Below are positions 34,309 to 44,844 of a stretch of DNA of 64,000 nt, piece by piece. The number at the start of each line of letters is the position of its first letter. The first letter of the stretch is position 1. The DNA comes from Euphorbia lathyris (Eukaryota; Streptophyta; Magnoliopsida; Malpighiales; Euphorbiaceae). The stretch spans positions 2,981,001 to 3,045,000 of the forward strand of contig NC_088915.1 in NCBI RefSeq assembly GCF_963576675.1, read 5' to 3'. The notes below the pieces were generated by a model. That model was not told where the DNA came from. It saw nothing but the letters and a program-made list of their open reading frames with translations, and made no database searches. Position numbers and translations under genes: made by a program.

Positions 34309-35881
34309 TGTTTTTTTTGGGGTAAGAAAGGAAGAAAAAAACAAACAAACAAAAACCTAACCCGGGATCAGTTTAGGAAGACTGACCCCAATCCTATCCT
34401 CAAGAAGAGAAGGTAACAGAAAAGAAGGAGGAACGGAAAGGGTAGAAACACCTAACATCCCCACATGTCCAGCAGCTGCCAAGCGATCCGCGACGCGATT
34501 TTACTCCCTATAAATATGGGAGAAGGTAAGAGAATCGAAGGCAGGACGAAGCCTCAAGATGGCTTTAATGAGATTCTGACTCTTAAGACAAACAGTCTGT
34601 CTATCCGAAATCCTGTTGATAGCCTCCAAATTGTCAGACTCCACCGAAAGTCTTTTAACACCCATGCGAATGGCGAGTTTAATGCCAGACAAGATCCCCC
34701 AGAGCTCCGCAGTAAAGGAGGAGCCCGTACCTAAGTTATAGGTAAACCCAGCCAGCCAGGCGCCACCAGCATCCCAAACAACTCTACCAGCAGCAATTCT
34801 GCCATTACTAAGGCAGGAGCCATCCGTATTCAACTTGACAACCCCTTCCCTGGGCTTCCTCCAACCAACTAACTGGACCTCTTTAACCGGGGAGGGGTGA
34901 ACCAGGGGCTCTCCTTCAAAACTCTTTGTAATAACAGAGAGTTTTTTCGAGAAGTAAAACCGGAGGTCAGGAATAAAGACAGTCTTCTCAGCAAATAACT
35001 CTTCATTCCTCCATTTCCACATTTGGTGACAAATAATAGCGAAGAGAATAGCCCCGTGCTCCATACTGGCCAACAAATTCTCATTAACGCCTTCAGAGAA
35101 CCAGTCAATATCAGAGAACCCCATAAAGGAAGGAAGGATGTGGTGAGGAAGGACCCCTTCCCAAACCTTTCTACTATTCGGGCAATCCCTCAAAGCATGG
35201 CACAAGGTTTCCACATGGCCACTGCATCTGCTACAGGCACCAGATACAGCCAAGTGCCTTCTGTGTCTATCTGCATTCATGAGGAGCCTGTCTTTGACTC
35301 CCAGCCATAGGAAACTCCTAATGCGGTAGGGGACTTTGAGGGCCCAAATGGACTTCCAAATTTCCAAGGGAGGATCAGCCCTATTAGGGGTAAAAGCTTC
35401 ATAGGCCGATTTGCAAGAATAAGAACCATTATTAGTCAAGGCCCAGCAGTGTCTGTCCTTATCCTCCTCCTGATTACTAATCTTCACACCTCTAATATTA
35501 AGGAGGGTCTCCAGGCTAAGAAAGGAGTCGAACTTAGACCAGATCCAGTCTCCCTCCGAGTCCACCACATCAGCAATTCTCCAGGAGAGGAGATCATTCG
35601 GCGGAGGGGCGATGCACACCTCAATCAACGGTTTGTCACCAATCCAGGTGTCATACCAGAAACTAATGGATCTCCCATTACCCACCTCCAAGCCAATCCC
35701 CGTACAAAACTCAGCAAAAACAGCACTAAGCCCTTTCCAGAGGAAGGAACAGCTGACAACCCTCTCCTTCGGGCCACCAAAGATTTTATCTTTCCTATAC
35801 TTGCCGCACAGAAAACGAACCCAAAGGGAGGAGGGGGATTGCCACATTCTCCAAAGAAGCTTCATTAACATGACATTCTCC
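34309..35881 (-). mobile_element. 5'-truncated L1-type LINE
   Basis: The minus-strand insertion ends in a poly(T) run on the plus strand (34302-34319), its poly(A) tail. It is flanked by a long imperfect target duplication: AAAAAAGTAGTTGTTTTTTT at about 34289-34308 and AAAAAAATAGTTGTTTTTT at 35882-35900. Only the 3' third of ORF2 is present, as usual for LINE copies truncated during target-primed reverse transcription. Confidence 0.85.
34360..35881 (-). pseudogene. LINE ORF2 C-terminal part (zf-RVT and RNase H)
   Basis: A 460-codon frame (35883-34501). It shows LW...FLCGKY and FWYDTWIGDKPL, then the zf-RVT zinc-binding part (WKSIWALKVPYRIRSFLWL, CSRCSGHVETLCHALRDCP), then RNase H (KLNTDGSCL, FTAELWGILSGIKLA, SVESDN), with the catalytic D-E-D set in place. 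A TAA at about 34501-34503 cuts the last motif (HIYRE-stop-NRVADRLA); the frame then stays recognisable to near 34370. The endonuclease and RT domains are missing by 5' truncation, so the copy cannot retrotranspose by itself. Confidence 0.85.
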
Positions 35882-35923
35882 AAAAAAATAGTTGTTTTTT
35901 ATAAAACGCTTTTTATCTCATGT

Positions 35924-36536
35924 TTATATTAAACAAATTAATATTTTTTTTGAATTAATATTTTCTATGTATATATTCTTTTTTATAAATATTCATTGAA
36001 ACTTTTATGGATCCGTCTCACTATTGTAATTATTAACTATTTTAATTATTAAGTGTGGTTATAATATTTGTATCTAAATATTTACTATTGTTTTTCAACT
36101 CAGCAAACGACATCCTATTTAATGCTAATTTGTTTTCAATTTGTTTTTTTATTAGTGCCCGTTATGGTTACTTTGTTTTTTACAAAGTACCGTTACTTTG
36201 TGTGGTTTTCACTATTGGATGATAGAGCAGAAAATTAATCCAATGGTGAAAACCACACAAAGTAACGGTACTTTGTAAAAAGCAAAGTAATCATAGCGGA
36301 CACCAATAAAAAAACAAATTGAAAACAAATTAGCATTAAATAGGATGTCGTTTGTTGAGTTGAAAAACAATAGTAAATATTTAGATACAAATATTATAAC
36401 CACACTTAATAATTAAAATAGTTAATAATCACAATAGTGAGACGGATCCATAAAAGTTTCAATGAATATTTATAAAACAGGATATATATATAGAAAATAT
36501 TGATTCAAAAAAAATATTAATTTGTTTAATATAATA
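35924..36536. repeat. Near-perfect inverted repeat, arms about 306 bp, centre 36230
   Basis: Each arm reads, outward from the centre: the MITE half, then AAAAAACAAATTGAAAAC, AAATTAGCATTAAATAGGAT, CAATAGTAAATATTTAGATA, AGTGAGACGGATCCATAAAA, TTCAATGAATATTTAT, and on to AATTTGTTTAATAT. Only a handful of mismatches are seen by eye over 300 bp. The spacer is tiny, so a transcript would fold into one long hairpin. Confidence 0.92.
36155..36303. mobile_element. MITE at the centre of the inverted repeat
   Basis: Ends GTGCCCGTTATGGTTACTTTG and, inverted, GTGTCCGCTATGATTACTTTG. Inside, the arms CAAAGTA...CCACACAAAGTAACGG and ATCCAATGGTGAAAACC mirror each other. A relative with a clean 9-bp target duplication is at 52198-52332. 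Confidence 0.7.
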
Positions 36537-37135
36537 AATGTTTTATATATAAAATAATTATAGTAAAGGAACAACCCCTTCACAAAGCCCAACATATTTT
36601 GTAAACTAAACACTTCAATTTAATTAACATGGAATAGAAATGCTGGTGCTAAATAAATTTTGACACACTCAAAGTAGAAATACAAATTAAGGGAAAAGTA
36701 TTTTGTGTTTGGTGGATTAGCAAAAAAAAAACAATATTTGTAGTTTAAAAATTCGTAAATAGAGATGGACATTGTAAATTTTTTTTACTAACACTACTTG
36801 TGCTTTATTTAATTTATAAAAATAAACCATATATTTTAGATAAGTTGCAAAATATGTATTTTTAGTTGTTTCAAATTACTCTCTTTTAGAGTAAATAGCC
36901 ACGACAATAATTTTTTAAGGAATTACTAAATTTGTAAATTGAAAAAAAAAACACAAATACATATTTATGAACTTTCAAATTAATTATCTCGGATAAACTA
37001 CAATTTTTTTTTGTAATTTTATCAAAAAAAAATTAATAAAAAAAGGAGAAATAAAAATTGATGAGAAGGAAAGTTCAAAGAAGTGTCAAAAAAAAAAACT
37101 TTTGAGATGCCATTATCAATCAAACTTTTATTTTT
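36537..37135. other. AT-rich intergenic region
   Basis: Poly(A)/poly(T)-rich sequence without ORFs or repeats I can classify. Confidence 0.5.
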
Positions 37136-37503
37136 CATAATTCATTTTTTCTTCATAGACTCAGTCAGCAACAACAACATTTTTATAAAAAAAGGTAACA
37201 TGCTTTTATTTTAAGGATAATATTCATTTTACTCCTCAATTTAAAATTTTAAAATCAATTAAGACCTTAAATTATTATAAGTATCAATTAAATATCTAAA
37301 CTAAATAAAAAGTATTAATGGAGTCATCATTTTAGTAAAAAATCATCAATCAAATCATCATCGAAAATCAGTTAATTGACAGTTTCACACCCACTTTCCC
37401 AAACTCATTTTGAGCTAACAAAGATCATTTTAATTCATGTCAAATAGTCATACTTTCTAATTTTATGATATGAGAATTGTTGATTTCTGCTTAACGCATT
37501 GAT
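37136..37503. repeat. Duplicated locus segment, copy at 51887-52400
   Basis: The run ATTCATTTTTTCTTCATAGA, CAGCAACAACAACATTT, GGTAACATGCTTTTATT, GTTTCACACCC and TTTTATGATATGAGAATTG matches 51887-52400 in the same order and orientation. This copy is cut at 37503/50165 by the copia insertion and resumes at 50165 (AACTTTAAAGTTTTAG). The other copy has a MITE that is absent here. Confidence 0.85.
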
Positions 37504-37508
37504 AGTAT

Positions 37509-37628
37509 TGTTAGTGTACAACCGGATATTAGAGTCCTACTCCAATTATTATTCTCTGTCATTATCTATTGTACCTCTCATCTAGGGTTCAATCACTTAG
37601 ACTTAGTATAGGACTCTAAGTCTCGCTT
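37509..37628 (+). repeat. 5' LTR of the Ale-like element, first part
   Basis: Starts TGTTAGTGTACAACCGG and runs to AGTCTCGCTT, where the gypsy-like element interrupts it. The matching part of the 3' LTR starts at 49965. Confidence 0.92.
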
Positions 37629-38436
37629 TGATAACAACCCAAATTATTCTTGAATAAGGAATAAGGGAAAATTAATAGAAATAATGGCAAACCATTATTT
37701 CTTCTAAAAGAGATATTTATACATGATTAATGTGGAATTGATGATAATTAATGCAGGGGAGAATATGCAAATAATGAGGAAAAGGAAGGAGTCTCTAGCA
37801 TTATGCCACGCCACGTGGACCATGGCGAGATACGCCATAACGAGATACGCCCGATGAGAGCGAGTAGCGGAGACCCGCCATAGCTCTCAAGGAGAGCGTA
37901 CATACGCCTTGACGGATCAAAGAATACGAAAAGGGATATTCATCTTACTGACAGAATATTATCCCAAGGACCAAAAGGGATATTCACCTTGAGAACGCCG
38001 CAAGAAGAACCGGATGGCGGATCTCCACGGTTCAGCTCAGTGAGATCCGCTGGCGAACCTATGAGGCGAATCTCCTCTTTCACCCGATTCATCACAGTAA
38101 CGGCTAACCGCCGACTCGGCCATAAAGACCATTAATGAGTTATCAATTAGCTAACCGTCAGGTTAAAGGTAACCAGTAACCGCCAGCTTAAAGGTAACCA
38201 GTAACCGCCATTAATGGAGCATTAATGGAGACCTTCTAGTTGCTGAAGGTTACGACTTCTTAGCTATATATAGCCTACATCCCTAGGCTATCAAGGTACA
38301 CATTCTCACAACCTTTGTCAATTCAGTTTGCTCTCTTGATCTTCCTTACTGACTTTGGCATCGGAGTGTCCCCGGCCGATCCCAACGGCGCCTCACAGGG
38401 ACGTGCTCCGATCAAGGATTTTTCCCCGAGTTATCA
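37629..38436 (+). repeat. 5' LTR of the nested gypsy-like element
   Basis: TGATAACAAC...GAGTTATCA, 808 bp. It has a TATA box GCTATATATAGCC at about 38263-38275 and an internal direct repeat AGGTAACCAGTAACCGCCA (near 38167 and 38197). It contains repeated GAGATACGCC/CGGATCTCC-like GC-richer stretches in an AT-rich neighbourhood. Confidence 0.92.
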
Positions 38437-40330
38437 ATTGGTGCGGTGAGCGTGGATCTCTAACAAACAGAAGATCACAAAATCTTGATTGTATAGAGTT
38501 TCACAAAGAACAAAACAATGGAGTCAACGGAATAGAAATCACAATCTCAAACTTTGGCTCAATCAGTACAACAAATCTATCCAAATATACAGTTCTCCAT
38601 ATATTGGTGGGAAAGAGTTTTCTACATTGAATCAAGAGTTTTCTACATTGAATCTGGAATTTTATGATGAAAAAGATAAGTTTCCTCCCCTTTCTTATTC
38701 CATTTTTAATTAAAGAAAATTGAGATCCCTCACTCTTATAAAGTGCTATGAATATCATTACATATTATTATGATAAATCTAATAAACTGTGAAAGATGAA
38801 GTCATAGACACAAATCTTTCATTAAATCTTACATGCTTACTATGCCCTCATATTTTTATGCATGACAAGTGTAATATGATATTATCATTGAATTAGTACA
38901 AACGCATATATAAGACCCGTAATCTTGGGATTTACAAAAAAAAATCATCCATTCAATGTGATTTTGTCATTTGATATTAAAATATCATAAAAGGGCTCAT
39001 GTAATTACAAATGATTTAGATCTGGTCGGTCTTTTGGATGAACATGCATATAACTATTAGAAGAAATTACAAAAAAAATCATATTTGGTTTTTCCTTGTA
39101 CAATTCACCATCTATATATGGCTTTTCTCCTATATAGTACTTTTAATATCAAAAATTCTTATTTTTGAATATTGTTTTGTCAAACAGTTATTTCATTCCC
39201 TTTTTTACAAGGATGTGTCTATTCATATAAAAACTGTTTATTTGACATTGTTAGAATTTCTGTTACCAACACAAGAGACTTGAAAATATTGAGTCTATTT
39301 GTAATTAACCTGTAATTGTCCCTAACTATTAAGGCCATTATGGGCTGATGAATTACCAAATTGGATAAACAAAACTTTCATGTCCTGAGCTAACTACAAA
39401 ATAGTGCAAGTGTCGATTTCGGATCAGAACATTAATTTATGCAAAATTCTTAGGATATACATGAGAATTCCTTAAAGATTGGAGGAGAATCATGGTACAT
39501 GTATTTTTCTTCTAAAATTACCCTTTCTCTTCTATTTTATTCGTACAAATGAAATGATATAAGAGTAATTTTATATATAACTATATTATTAAATCATCAC
39601 TTACCTTTCTTTAATTATACCTCATTCAAATGAGGCTTTAATGATCTATGAATGCCATTAATGTATGGATGCACAATATTAATCGCAAGTAAATAGCAAC
39701 TATGTAAGATATCTTACCCAATATAGAATGCCATAACTTTTATGACGTTTAAAATAAATATGCTATCTTGGATATTAATGCACATTGAAATACAAAAGGA
39801 CATTATTCTTAAACCATTCTCATTATGGTTATTTATTAAGAATTCATTATGATATTCATGTGCAGTAGCAATCTTTATGGTTATGACCGTTATACGTGAT
39901 ATTATTATTAAAACAAGCACGATTAAAATTCTATTATGAATTTGTTTGACATATAATATTTACTCGGTTTTATCCTTTGACTAAGCTCATTCTAGAGTCA
40001 GGGACCAACGTGAAGGAATTATTAAGTTGATTCCAATATGAACTAAAAATTCCATAAAGAGACATTGCATCATACATGATATTTGCCAACAAGGCAAATG
40101 CAAACATTCTTTTGCTATGAAGTATGTTCCATGGATCAAGCCATTGATCCCCAAGGTAAGTGAATATAGCTTTTATGACTTACCACAATCTTTTAATAAT
40201 GGACATAGCATGCCCCACTTCTGGAGTTCTTTCAGTGCTAACCCACAGGTACAAGGGAGTTGCTAATACTACAACCAGTGCAAACACTGATATGAAAAAT
40301 AAAGCTCAATCCAAAGAAGTGTATATGCAG
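38437..40330 (+). other. 5' interior of the gypsy-like element, mostly non-coding
   Basis: An ATG near 38518 opens MESTE-stop, then QSQTLAQSVQQI-like text, possibly the decayed start of gag. A 19-bp phrase (GAGTTTTCTACATTGAATC) is repeated at about 38614 and 38635. From about 38700 to 40000 the sequence is AT-rich with no recognisable domain. Confidence 0.4.
38439..38455 (+). other. Putative primer-binding site of the gypsy-like element
   Basis: TGGTGCGGTGAGCGTGG starts two bases after the LTR end, where a tRNA-complementary site is expected (the TGG pairs with a tRNA CCA end). I cannot assign the tRNA. Confidence 0.45.
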
Positions 40331-40415
40331 AGTCACTTCAGAAAAATTTCTTGACTATGTCATTGGCCAAAAAGGAGTTAGAGCAAATCCAGATAAAATA
40401 AAAACCTTGCGAGGA
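40330..40415 (+). pseudogene. gypsy reverse transcriptase fragment
   Basis: The plus strand reads KFLDYVIGQKGVRANPDKIK, the motif at the end of gypsy RT (usually KFLGxxVSxxGIxANPxKI). It is short, flanked by unrelated text, and followed directly by a tandem duplication of about 44 bp (40391-40478, GCGAGGAAAAAGGTGAAAAG). Confidence 0.7.
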
Positions 40416-40659
40416 AAAAGGTGAAAAGAGCGCCTAAATAAAAGCCATGCGAGGAAAAAGGTGAAAAGAGCGCCTAAATGAAAACCCCAAAATGGGTGAG
40501 AAAGATCCAGAGGTTGAACGGGCGGATCATCATACTAGAAAGATTGTCAACAAGCATATCAAGGTATAAAACAATTCCTAGCAGAACCACCCTTGATGAG
40601 CAGACCAATCTGAAGGGGAGACCTGCATTTGTATCAATCTGTCATCGATAAAGATATGT

Positions 40660-40765
40660 GCACCGTGGTTATTTAAGAAGAAGAAGGTCAGCAGTTCTCC
40701 ATCTATTATGTTAGCAAAATTTTGAAGGATGCGGAGACAAGATATCAGAAGTTAGATAAAATGGC
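40660..40765 (+). pseudogene. gypsy RNase H fragment
   Basis: The text EEEGQQFSIYYVSKILKDAE, TRYQKLDKMA corresponds to the gypsy RNase H motif (PVYYVSKxLxGAETRYxxLEK). The upstream catalytic Asp is absent and the reading is broken on both sides. Confidence 0.7.
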
Positions 40766-41540
40766 TCCCACGGTTGTGACAACATCCATCCGCGTTAAAC
40801 CATATCTCCAAGCATAACCTCAACATGATCGAGATCAAGATCAAGAACCGGCTTCACCATCATGATTCAACATTGAACACATGAATGATGAGATTGAAAG
40901 CCGAGTGCATGCCGCTCTATATAGACAAGAGAACAATGCAGAAAGGTACGCCATCAAGTTAATATGAATTCGCCATTCACAGCACGGATCCTGGGGTACG
41001 AAGCGGACAGATTGTTTAAAGCTTCCAACTTGCCACACTATAAAAGAAAAGATTCAATATAAGCGGAACATTACATATCCCGAACCCAAAGGAGGGGAGC
41101 ATGTAACCGTTGGAAGAAACGCCAAAGCGTACTACAGGTTGGCCACCACATTGGTTGGCCACCACACTGAAGCTTGCTGGGAGCTGGCAAACTAGATAGC
41201 TTTGTCCAGAATAACAAATAACAAGATGACAAGCAGAAAACAGATCCCAAAAATAAATTCAAAAGTGTCATTAATGTCATAGCAGATGGACCAATGTATC
41301 AGCCACCCGTGGAAAAAGCAAAAATATCCGCTCTGGATAAAACATCCCTCCATTGCTCCTTTTGCAGAAACAGGTCCGGTAATCTCTCCACATGCATATG
41401 CATTGGTAGTAACAATGGCGATTCAAGGATGGGAGATAAAATAAAGCAAGTAAAGACACGGGAAGTTCTCGCAATGTCATCACCAAAGGTGCATTCGCCA
41501 AACTAAAGGTTGATCCGATCCAAATAGAAACAACCATTGT
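40766..41540 (+). other. Interior of the gypsy-like element, unidentified
   Basis: Non-coding or decayed sequence between pol fragments. No domain is recognised; the ORFs here are short and low in similarity to anything I know. Confidence 0.4.
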
Positions 41541-41744
41541 TGACATCATTGGAGTGACAGGTCACACTATCCAGACCAAGGGCCAGAGGTTGCAGCCCTA
41601 ATTTCCATCCGTCGTCTGACAATGTACATTCTCACCAGCAAAGGAGGAGTAATGATTAGCGGGAACCAAAAGGTGGCTAAAGAGACTTATACTCGGCGTC
41701 ACTATCAATCCGCCCACAATCCAAAGAGGACGAAGGTGAGAAAT

Positions 41745-41990
41745 ATTAACTTGTCACTACAGCTTTGGGCGACACAGAAACGCTCCTTATTGCTGATGGA
41801 AAGCGGGTGCGGATCGCCAAAGGATTAAAACTTGAGATCAAAGAGGATGTTAAAAAAGTTCTCATTGAGTCTGAAAGCGTATTTACATAGGAGAATGAGA
41901 TCCCCACAGGAGTAAGCTCAGATGTGATTACTCATAAGTTAAACATCATTGAGGATGCGGTTCTAGTTGCTCAGAAAAGACGGAACCATG
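41745..41990 (+). pseudogene. gypsy pre-RT / early RT fragment
   Basis: Reads VTTALGDTETLLIADGKRV, GLKLEIKEDVKKVLIESESV, a stop, then ENEIPTGVSSDVITHKLN and VAQKRRNH. This is the segment between protease and RT of Tat/Ogre-like or related gypsy elements (PGIxPxVIxHxLxV...QKRR). It lies downstream of the RT-end and RNase H pieces, opposite to normal order. Confidence 0.65.
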
Positions 41991-41999
41991 TGCCTAAAA

Positions 42000-42715
42000 A
42001 TCAGTATTTTTACATATTCTTATATGTGCATTAAACTGTTATAGTATCCTATATTTTATAATTTATTCTTTCTCGCCATACTTCTTATATTCATTTGCCT
42101 AGCTTTTAGTGCTCATATACGCCCAGTGGATGGCGAATGAAAAGTTCCACAGGCGGATCAATTACCTCAAAGATAGGACAATTGATCCCATCACGGGCGG
42201 ATCCCCTTTCCACAAAGATAAAAAGCACATACCCTCAGGAGCTTTCAAATGAGCTCAACTCTCTCCTCAAAGACAGGAAAAGGATTGACCACCATCAAAA
42301 GCGGGTTAAAATCGTCTCAAACATGAGATCATTACACCCTCAACTTTCTCCTCAAAGATAGGAGAACACTCTCATGGGCGGATCCATCTTTAGATGATCA
42401 CCATTCGAGAAAGAGTTAAAACATTCCTTGGACGCAAGGACTTTACACTCTCTCACTCCCTTCCCAAAGAAGGGTTCACAAGTCCTACGGGCGGATCGCT
42501 TCACCTCAAAGATAGGTAGCAAGTTGATCCCCTAGGCAGCTTTACTTCCTCTAGAAGGAATAGAACAACTTCTAAACCTTCACAAAGGTTCACACATTGG
42601 GGTACGGCTGGCCACCTACCCTAAACAATCGGAGAAATCCTAAACCAGATTCTAGAAAATTACTTGCTAAAAGATATAATGCATTAGTAAAAATAGTTCT
42701 GGAAAGCAAAGGGTT
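42000..42715 (+). other. Non-coding part with irregular GGGCGGATC motifs
   Basis: The motifs GGGCGGATC and TCAAAGATAGGA recur irregularly (for example near 42190, 42374, 42489). They continue after the minisatellite (43290-43610). A phrase GGCTGGCCACCTA/GGTTGGCCACCTA flanks the minisatellite on both sides (about 42606 and 43459). No coding domain. Confidence 0.5.
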
Positions 42716-43218
42716 CATCCAAATAATGAAGCCTCGTCTTCATCTCCAAGTAATGAAGCCTCGTCTTCATCTCCAAATAATGAAGCCTCGTCTTCATCTC
42801 CAAATAATGAAGCCTTGTCTTCATCTCCAAGTAATGAAGCCTCGTCTTCATCTCCAAATAATGAAGCCTCGTCTTCATCTCCAAGTAATGAAGCCTCGTC
42901 TTCATCTCCAAATAATGAAGCCTCGTCTTCATCTCCAAATAATGAAGCCTCATCTTCATCTCCAAATAATGAAGCCTCGTCTTCATCTCCAAATAATGAA
43001 GCCTCGTCTTCATCTCCAAGTAATGAAGCCTCGTCTTCATCTCCAAACAATGAAGCCTCGTCTTCATCCAATTAATGAAGCCTCGTCTTCATCCAATTAA
43101 TGAAGCTTCGTCTTCATCCAATCAATGAAGCCTCGTCTTCATCCAATTAATGAAGCCTCGTCTTCATCCAATTAATGAAGCCTCGTCTTCATCAAAGTAA
43201 CGAATCCTCATCTTCATC
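42716..43218 (+). repeat. 27-bp minisatellite followed by a 25-bp variant
   Basis: About 13 units of 27 bp (TGAAGCCTCGTCTTCATCTC plus CAAATAA or CAAGTAA) are followed by about five units of 25 bp (…CATCCAATTAA) and a decayed end. Because 27 is divisible by three and the unit lacks stops in several frames, long ORFs appear on both strands (plus SSPNNEASS, MKPRLHLQI; minus DEDEASLFG). These are artefacts unless transcribed evidence shows otherwise. Confidence 0.9.
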
Positions 43219-43692
43219 ATAGAAATAACAAAGTCTCGCCTCCACAAAATGCATAAAAGTCCCTAAATGGCTGATCATTCTTACTGATCCCTAAGGGCGG
43301 GTCATTCTCCTCAATATGGCAGAACTGAAGAAAAGAAGTCCCTAAAGGCGAATCATAATCCTATGTCATAGGAACAAATGATCCCATAAAGGGCGGGTTA
43401 TTCCCTTTCTAAAGGAAATATAACTCTCAAGAAGCCCCTAGAGGATAACAATGGATACGGTTGGCCACCTATCCACCAGGAAGCAAAAGCCCCTAAAAGT
43501 GCATCATATCCATATATGATCCCACATAGGGCGAACCTTGTTCATAAGATCCCGCATAAGGAAGCCCCAAAAGGCGCATCATTTCCATATATAATCCCCC
43601 ATCTAGGGCGGGTCCACTTTCCTCCAAGATAGAAAAATAAAACACCATTTAGACAGCCCTAAAGAGCTTTTTATACCTTTAGGGGGGGCTTC
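43219..43692 (+). other. 3' non-coding part and polypurine tract of the gypsy-like element
   Basis: Irregular CCCTAAAGGGCGG-type motifs, then TTTAGGGGGGGCTTC just before the 3' LTR, the polypurine tract for plus-strand priming. Confidence 0.6.
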
Positions 43693-44500
43693 TGATAACA
43701 ACCCAAATTATTCTTGAATAAGGAATAAGGGAAAATTAATAGAAATAATGGCAAACCATTATTTCTTCTAAAAGAGATATTTATACATGATTAATGTGGA
43801 ATTAATGATAATTAATGCAGGGGAGAATATGCAAATAATGAGGAAAAGGAAGGAGTCTCTAGCATTATGCCACGCCACGTGGACCATCGCGAGATACGCC
43901 ATAACGAGATACGCCCGATGAGAGCGAGTAGCGGAGACTCGCCATAGCTCTCAAGGAGAGCGTACATACGCCTTGACGGATCAAAGAATACGAAAAGGGA
44001 TATTCATCTTACTGACAGAATATTATCCCAAGGACCAAAAGGGATATTCACCTTGAGAACGCCGCAAGAAGAACCGGATGGCGGATCTCCATGGTTCAGC
44101 TCAGTGAGATCCGCTGGCGAACCTATGAGGCGAATCTCCTCTTTCACCCGATTCATCACAGTAACGGCTAACCGCCGACTCGGCCATAAAGACCATTAAT
44201 GAGTTATCAATTAGCTAACCACCAGGTTAAAGGTAACTAGTAACCGCCAGCTTAAAGGTAACCAGTAACCGCCATTAATGGAGCATTAATGGAGACCTTC
44301 TAGTTGCTGAAGGTTACGACTTCTTAGCTATATATAGCCTACATCCCTAGGCTATCAAGGTACACATTCTCACAACCTTTGTCAATTCAGTTTGCTCTCT
44401 TGATCTTCCTTACTGACTTTGGCATCGGAGTGTCCCCGGCCGATCCCAACGGTGCCTCACAGGGACGTGCTCCGATCAAGGATTTTTCCCCGAGTTATCA
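43693..44500 (+). repeat. 3' LTR of the nested gypsy-like element
   Basis: 808 bp and almost identical to 37629-38436. TATA box GCTATATATAGCC at about 44327-44339. Its transcripts could read outward into the Ale-like gag. Confidence 0.92.
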
Positions 44501-44505
44501 TGCTT

Positions 44506-44581
44506 GTATATATATCTGTTGTAAACCTACTTCAGAATCAATGAAATATACTTACTCAAATTATATCTATTAGATTCTACA
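44506..44581 (+). repeat. 5' LTR of the Ale-like element, second part
   Basis: GTATATATATCTGTTGTAAA to GATTCTACA, matching the 3' LTR end (50084-50159). It is followed immediately by the primer-binding site at 44582. Confidence 0.9.
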
Positions 44582-44595
44582 TGGTATGAGAGACC
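44582..44595 (+). other. Primer-binding site of the Ale-like element
   Basis: TGGTATGAGAGACC directly at the LTR end; the usual form is TGGTATCAGAGC (initiator tRNA-Met), so it carries a C-to-G change and a small insertion. Confidence 0.65.
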
Positions 44596-44844
44596 TAACC
44601 TCTCCTTTTCCGCTCTTCCGCATAGCAGCTTTTGGCTTTTCTCTGCTCCTCTTCCATTTGTCTTCTTTCACCATCCTTTTCCCTACTTTTTCCTCACCTA
44701 CTCATCCTTTTTTCCTTTCCTGGACTACATTCACACCTTTCCTTTTCTTTATTATTTCGATTCCTCTTTTGTTTCTTTCCTACGCAAAAGTTCCTTCTTA
44801 GTCCCTACAACATCCAAATTTAATTTTTCATTCCCTGTTCAATC

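Larger units (their letters stand above)
37629..44500 (+). mobile_element. Young gypsy-like LTR element nested in the Ale-like 5' LTR
   Basis: Two direct LTRs of 808 bp each (37629-38436 and 43693-44500) start TGATAACAACCC and end GAGTTATCA. They are about 99% identical by eye (about 8 differences). The target duplication is CGCTT/TGCTT (37624-37628 and 44501-44505), one mismatch. A polypurine tract (TTTAGGGGGGGCTTC) precedes the 3' LTR. The interior (5.26 kb) holds only scattered, out-of-order gypsy pol pieces, long non-coding DNA and a minisatellite, so the copy is non-autonomous. Confidence 0.9.

Noticed and set aside
35449..35932. Plus-strand ORFs of 139 and 106 aa
   Set aside because: They lie opposite a LINE ORF2 with clear zinc-binding and RNase H motifs on the minus strand.
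35924..36536. MicroRNA gene
   Set aside because: The hairpin is far longer and more perfect than a MIR precursor and derives from a MITE and its flank; a small-RNA source is possible, but a miRNA call has no support.
42597..43100. Long ORFs on both strands across the 27-bp repeat, as possible repeat proteins
   Set aside because: The frames exist because the unit length is a multiple of three and lacks stops; there is no promoter, no homology, and the array lies in non-coding DNA of an LTR element.
37624..44505. Copia identity for the nested 6.9 kb element
   Set aside because: Its internal pieces (KFLDYVIGQKGVRANP, YYVSKILKDAETRY, VSSDVITHKLN) are gypsy-type, and the putative primer-binding site is not the tRNA-Met type used by the copia elements here.
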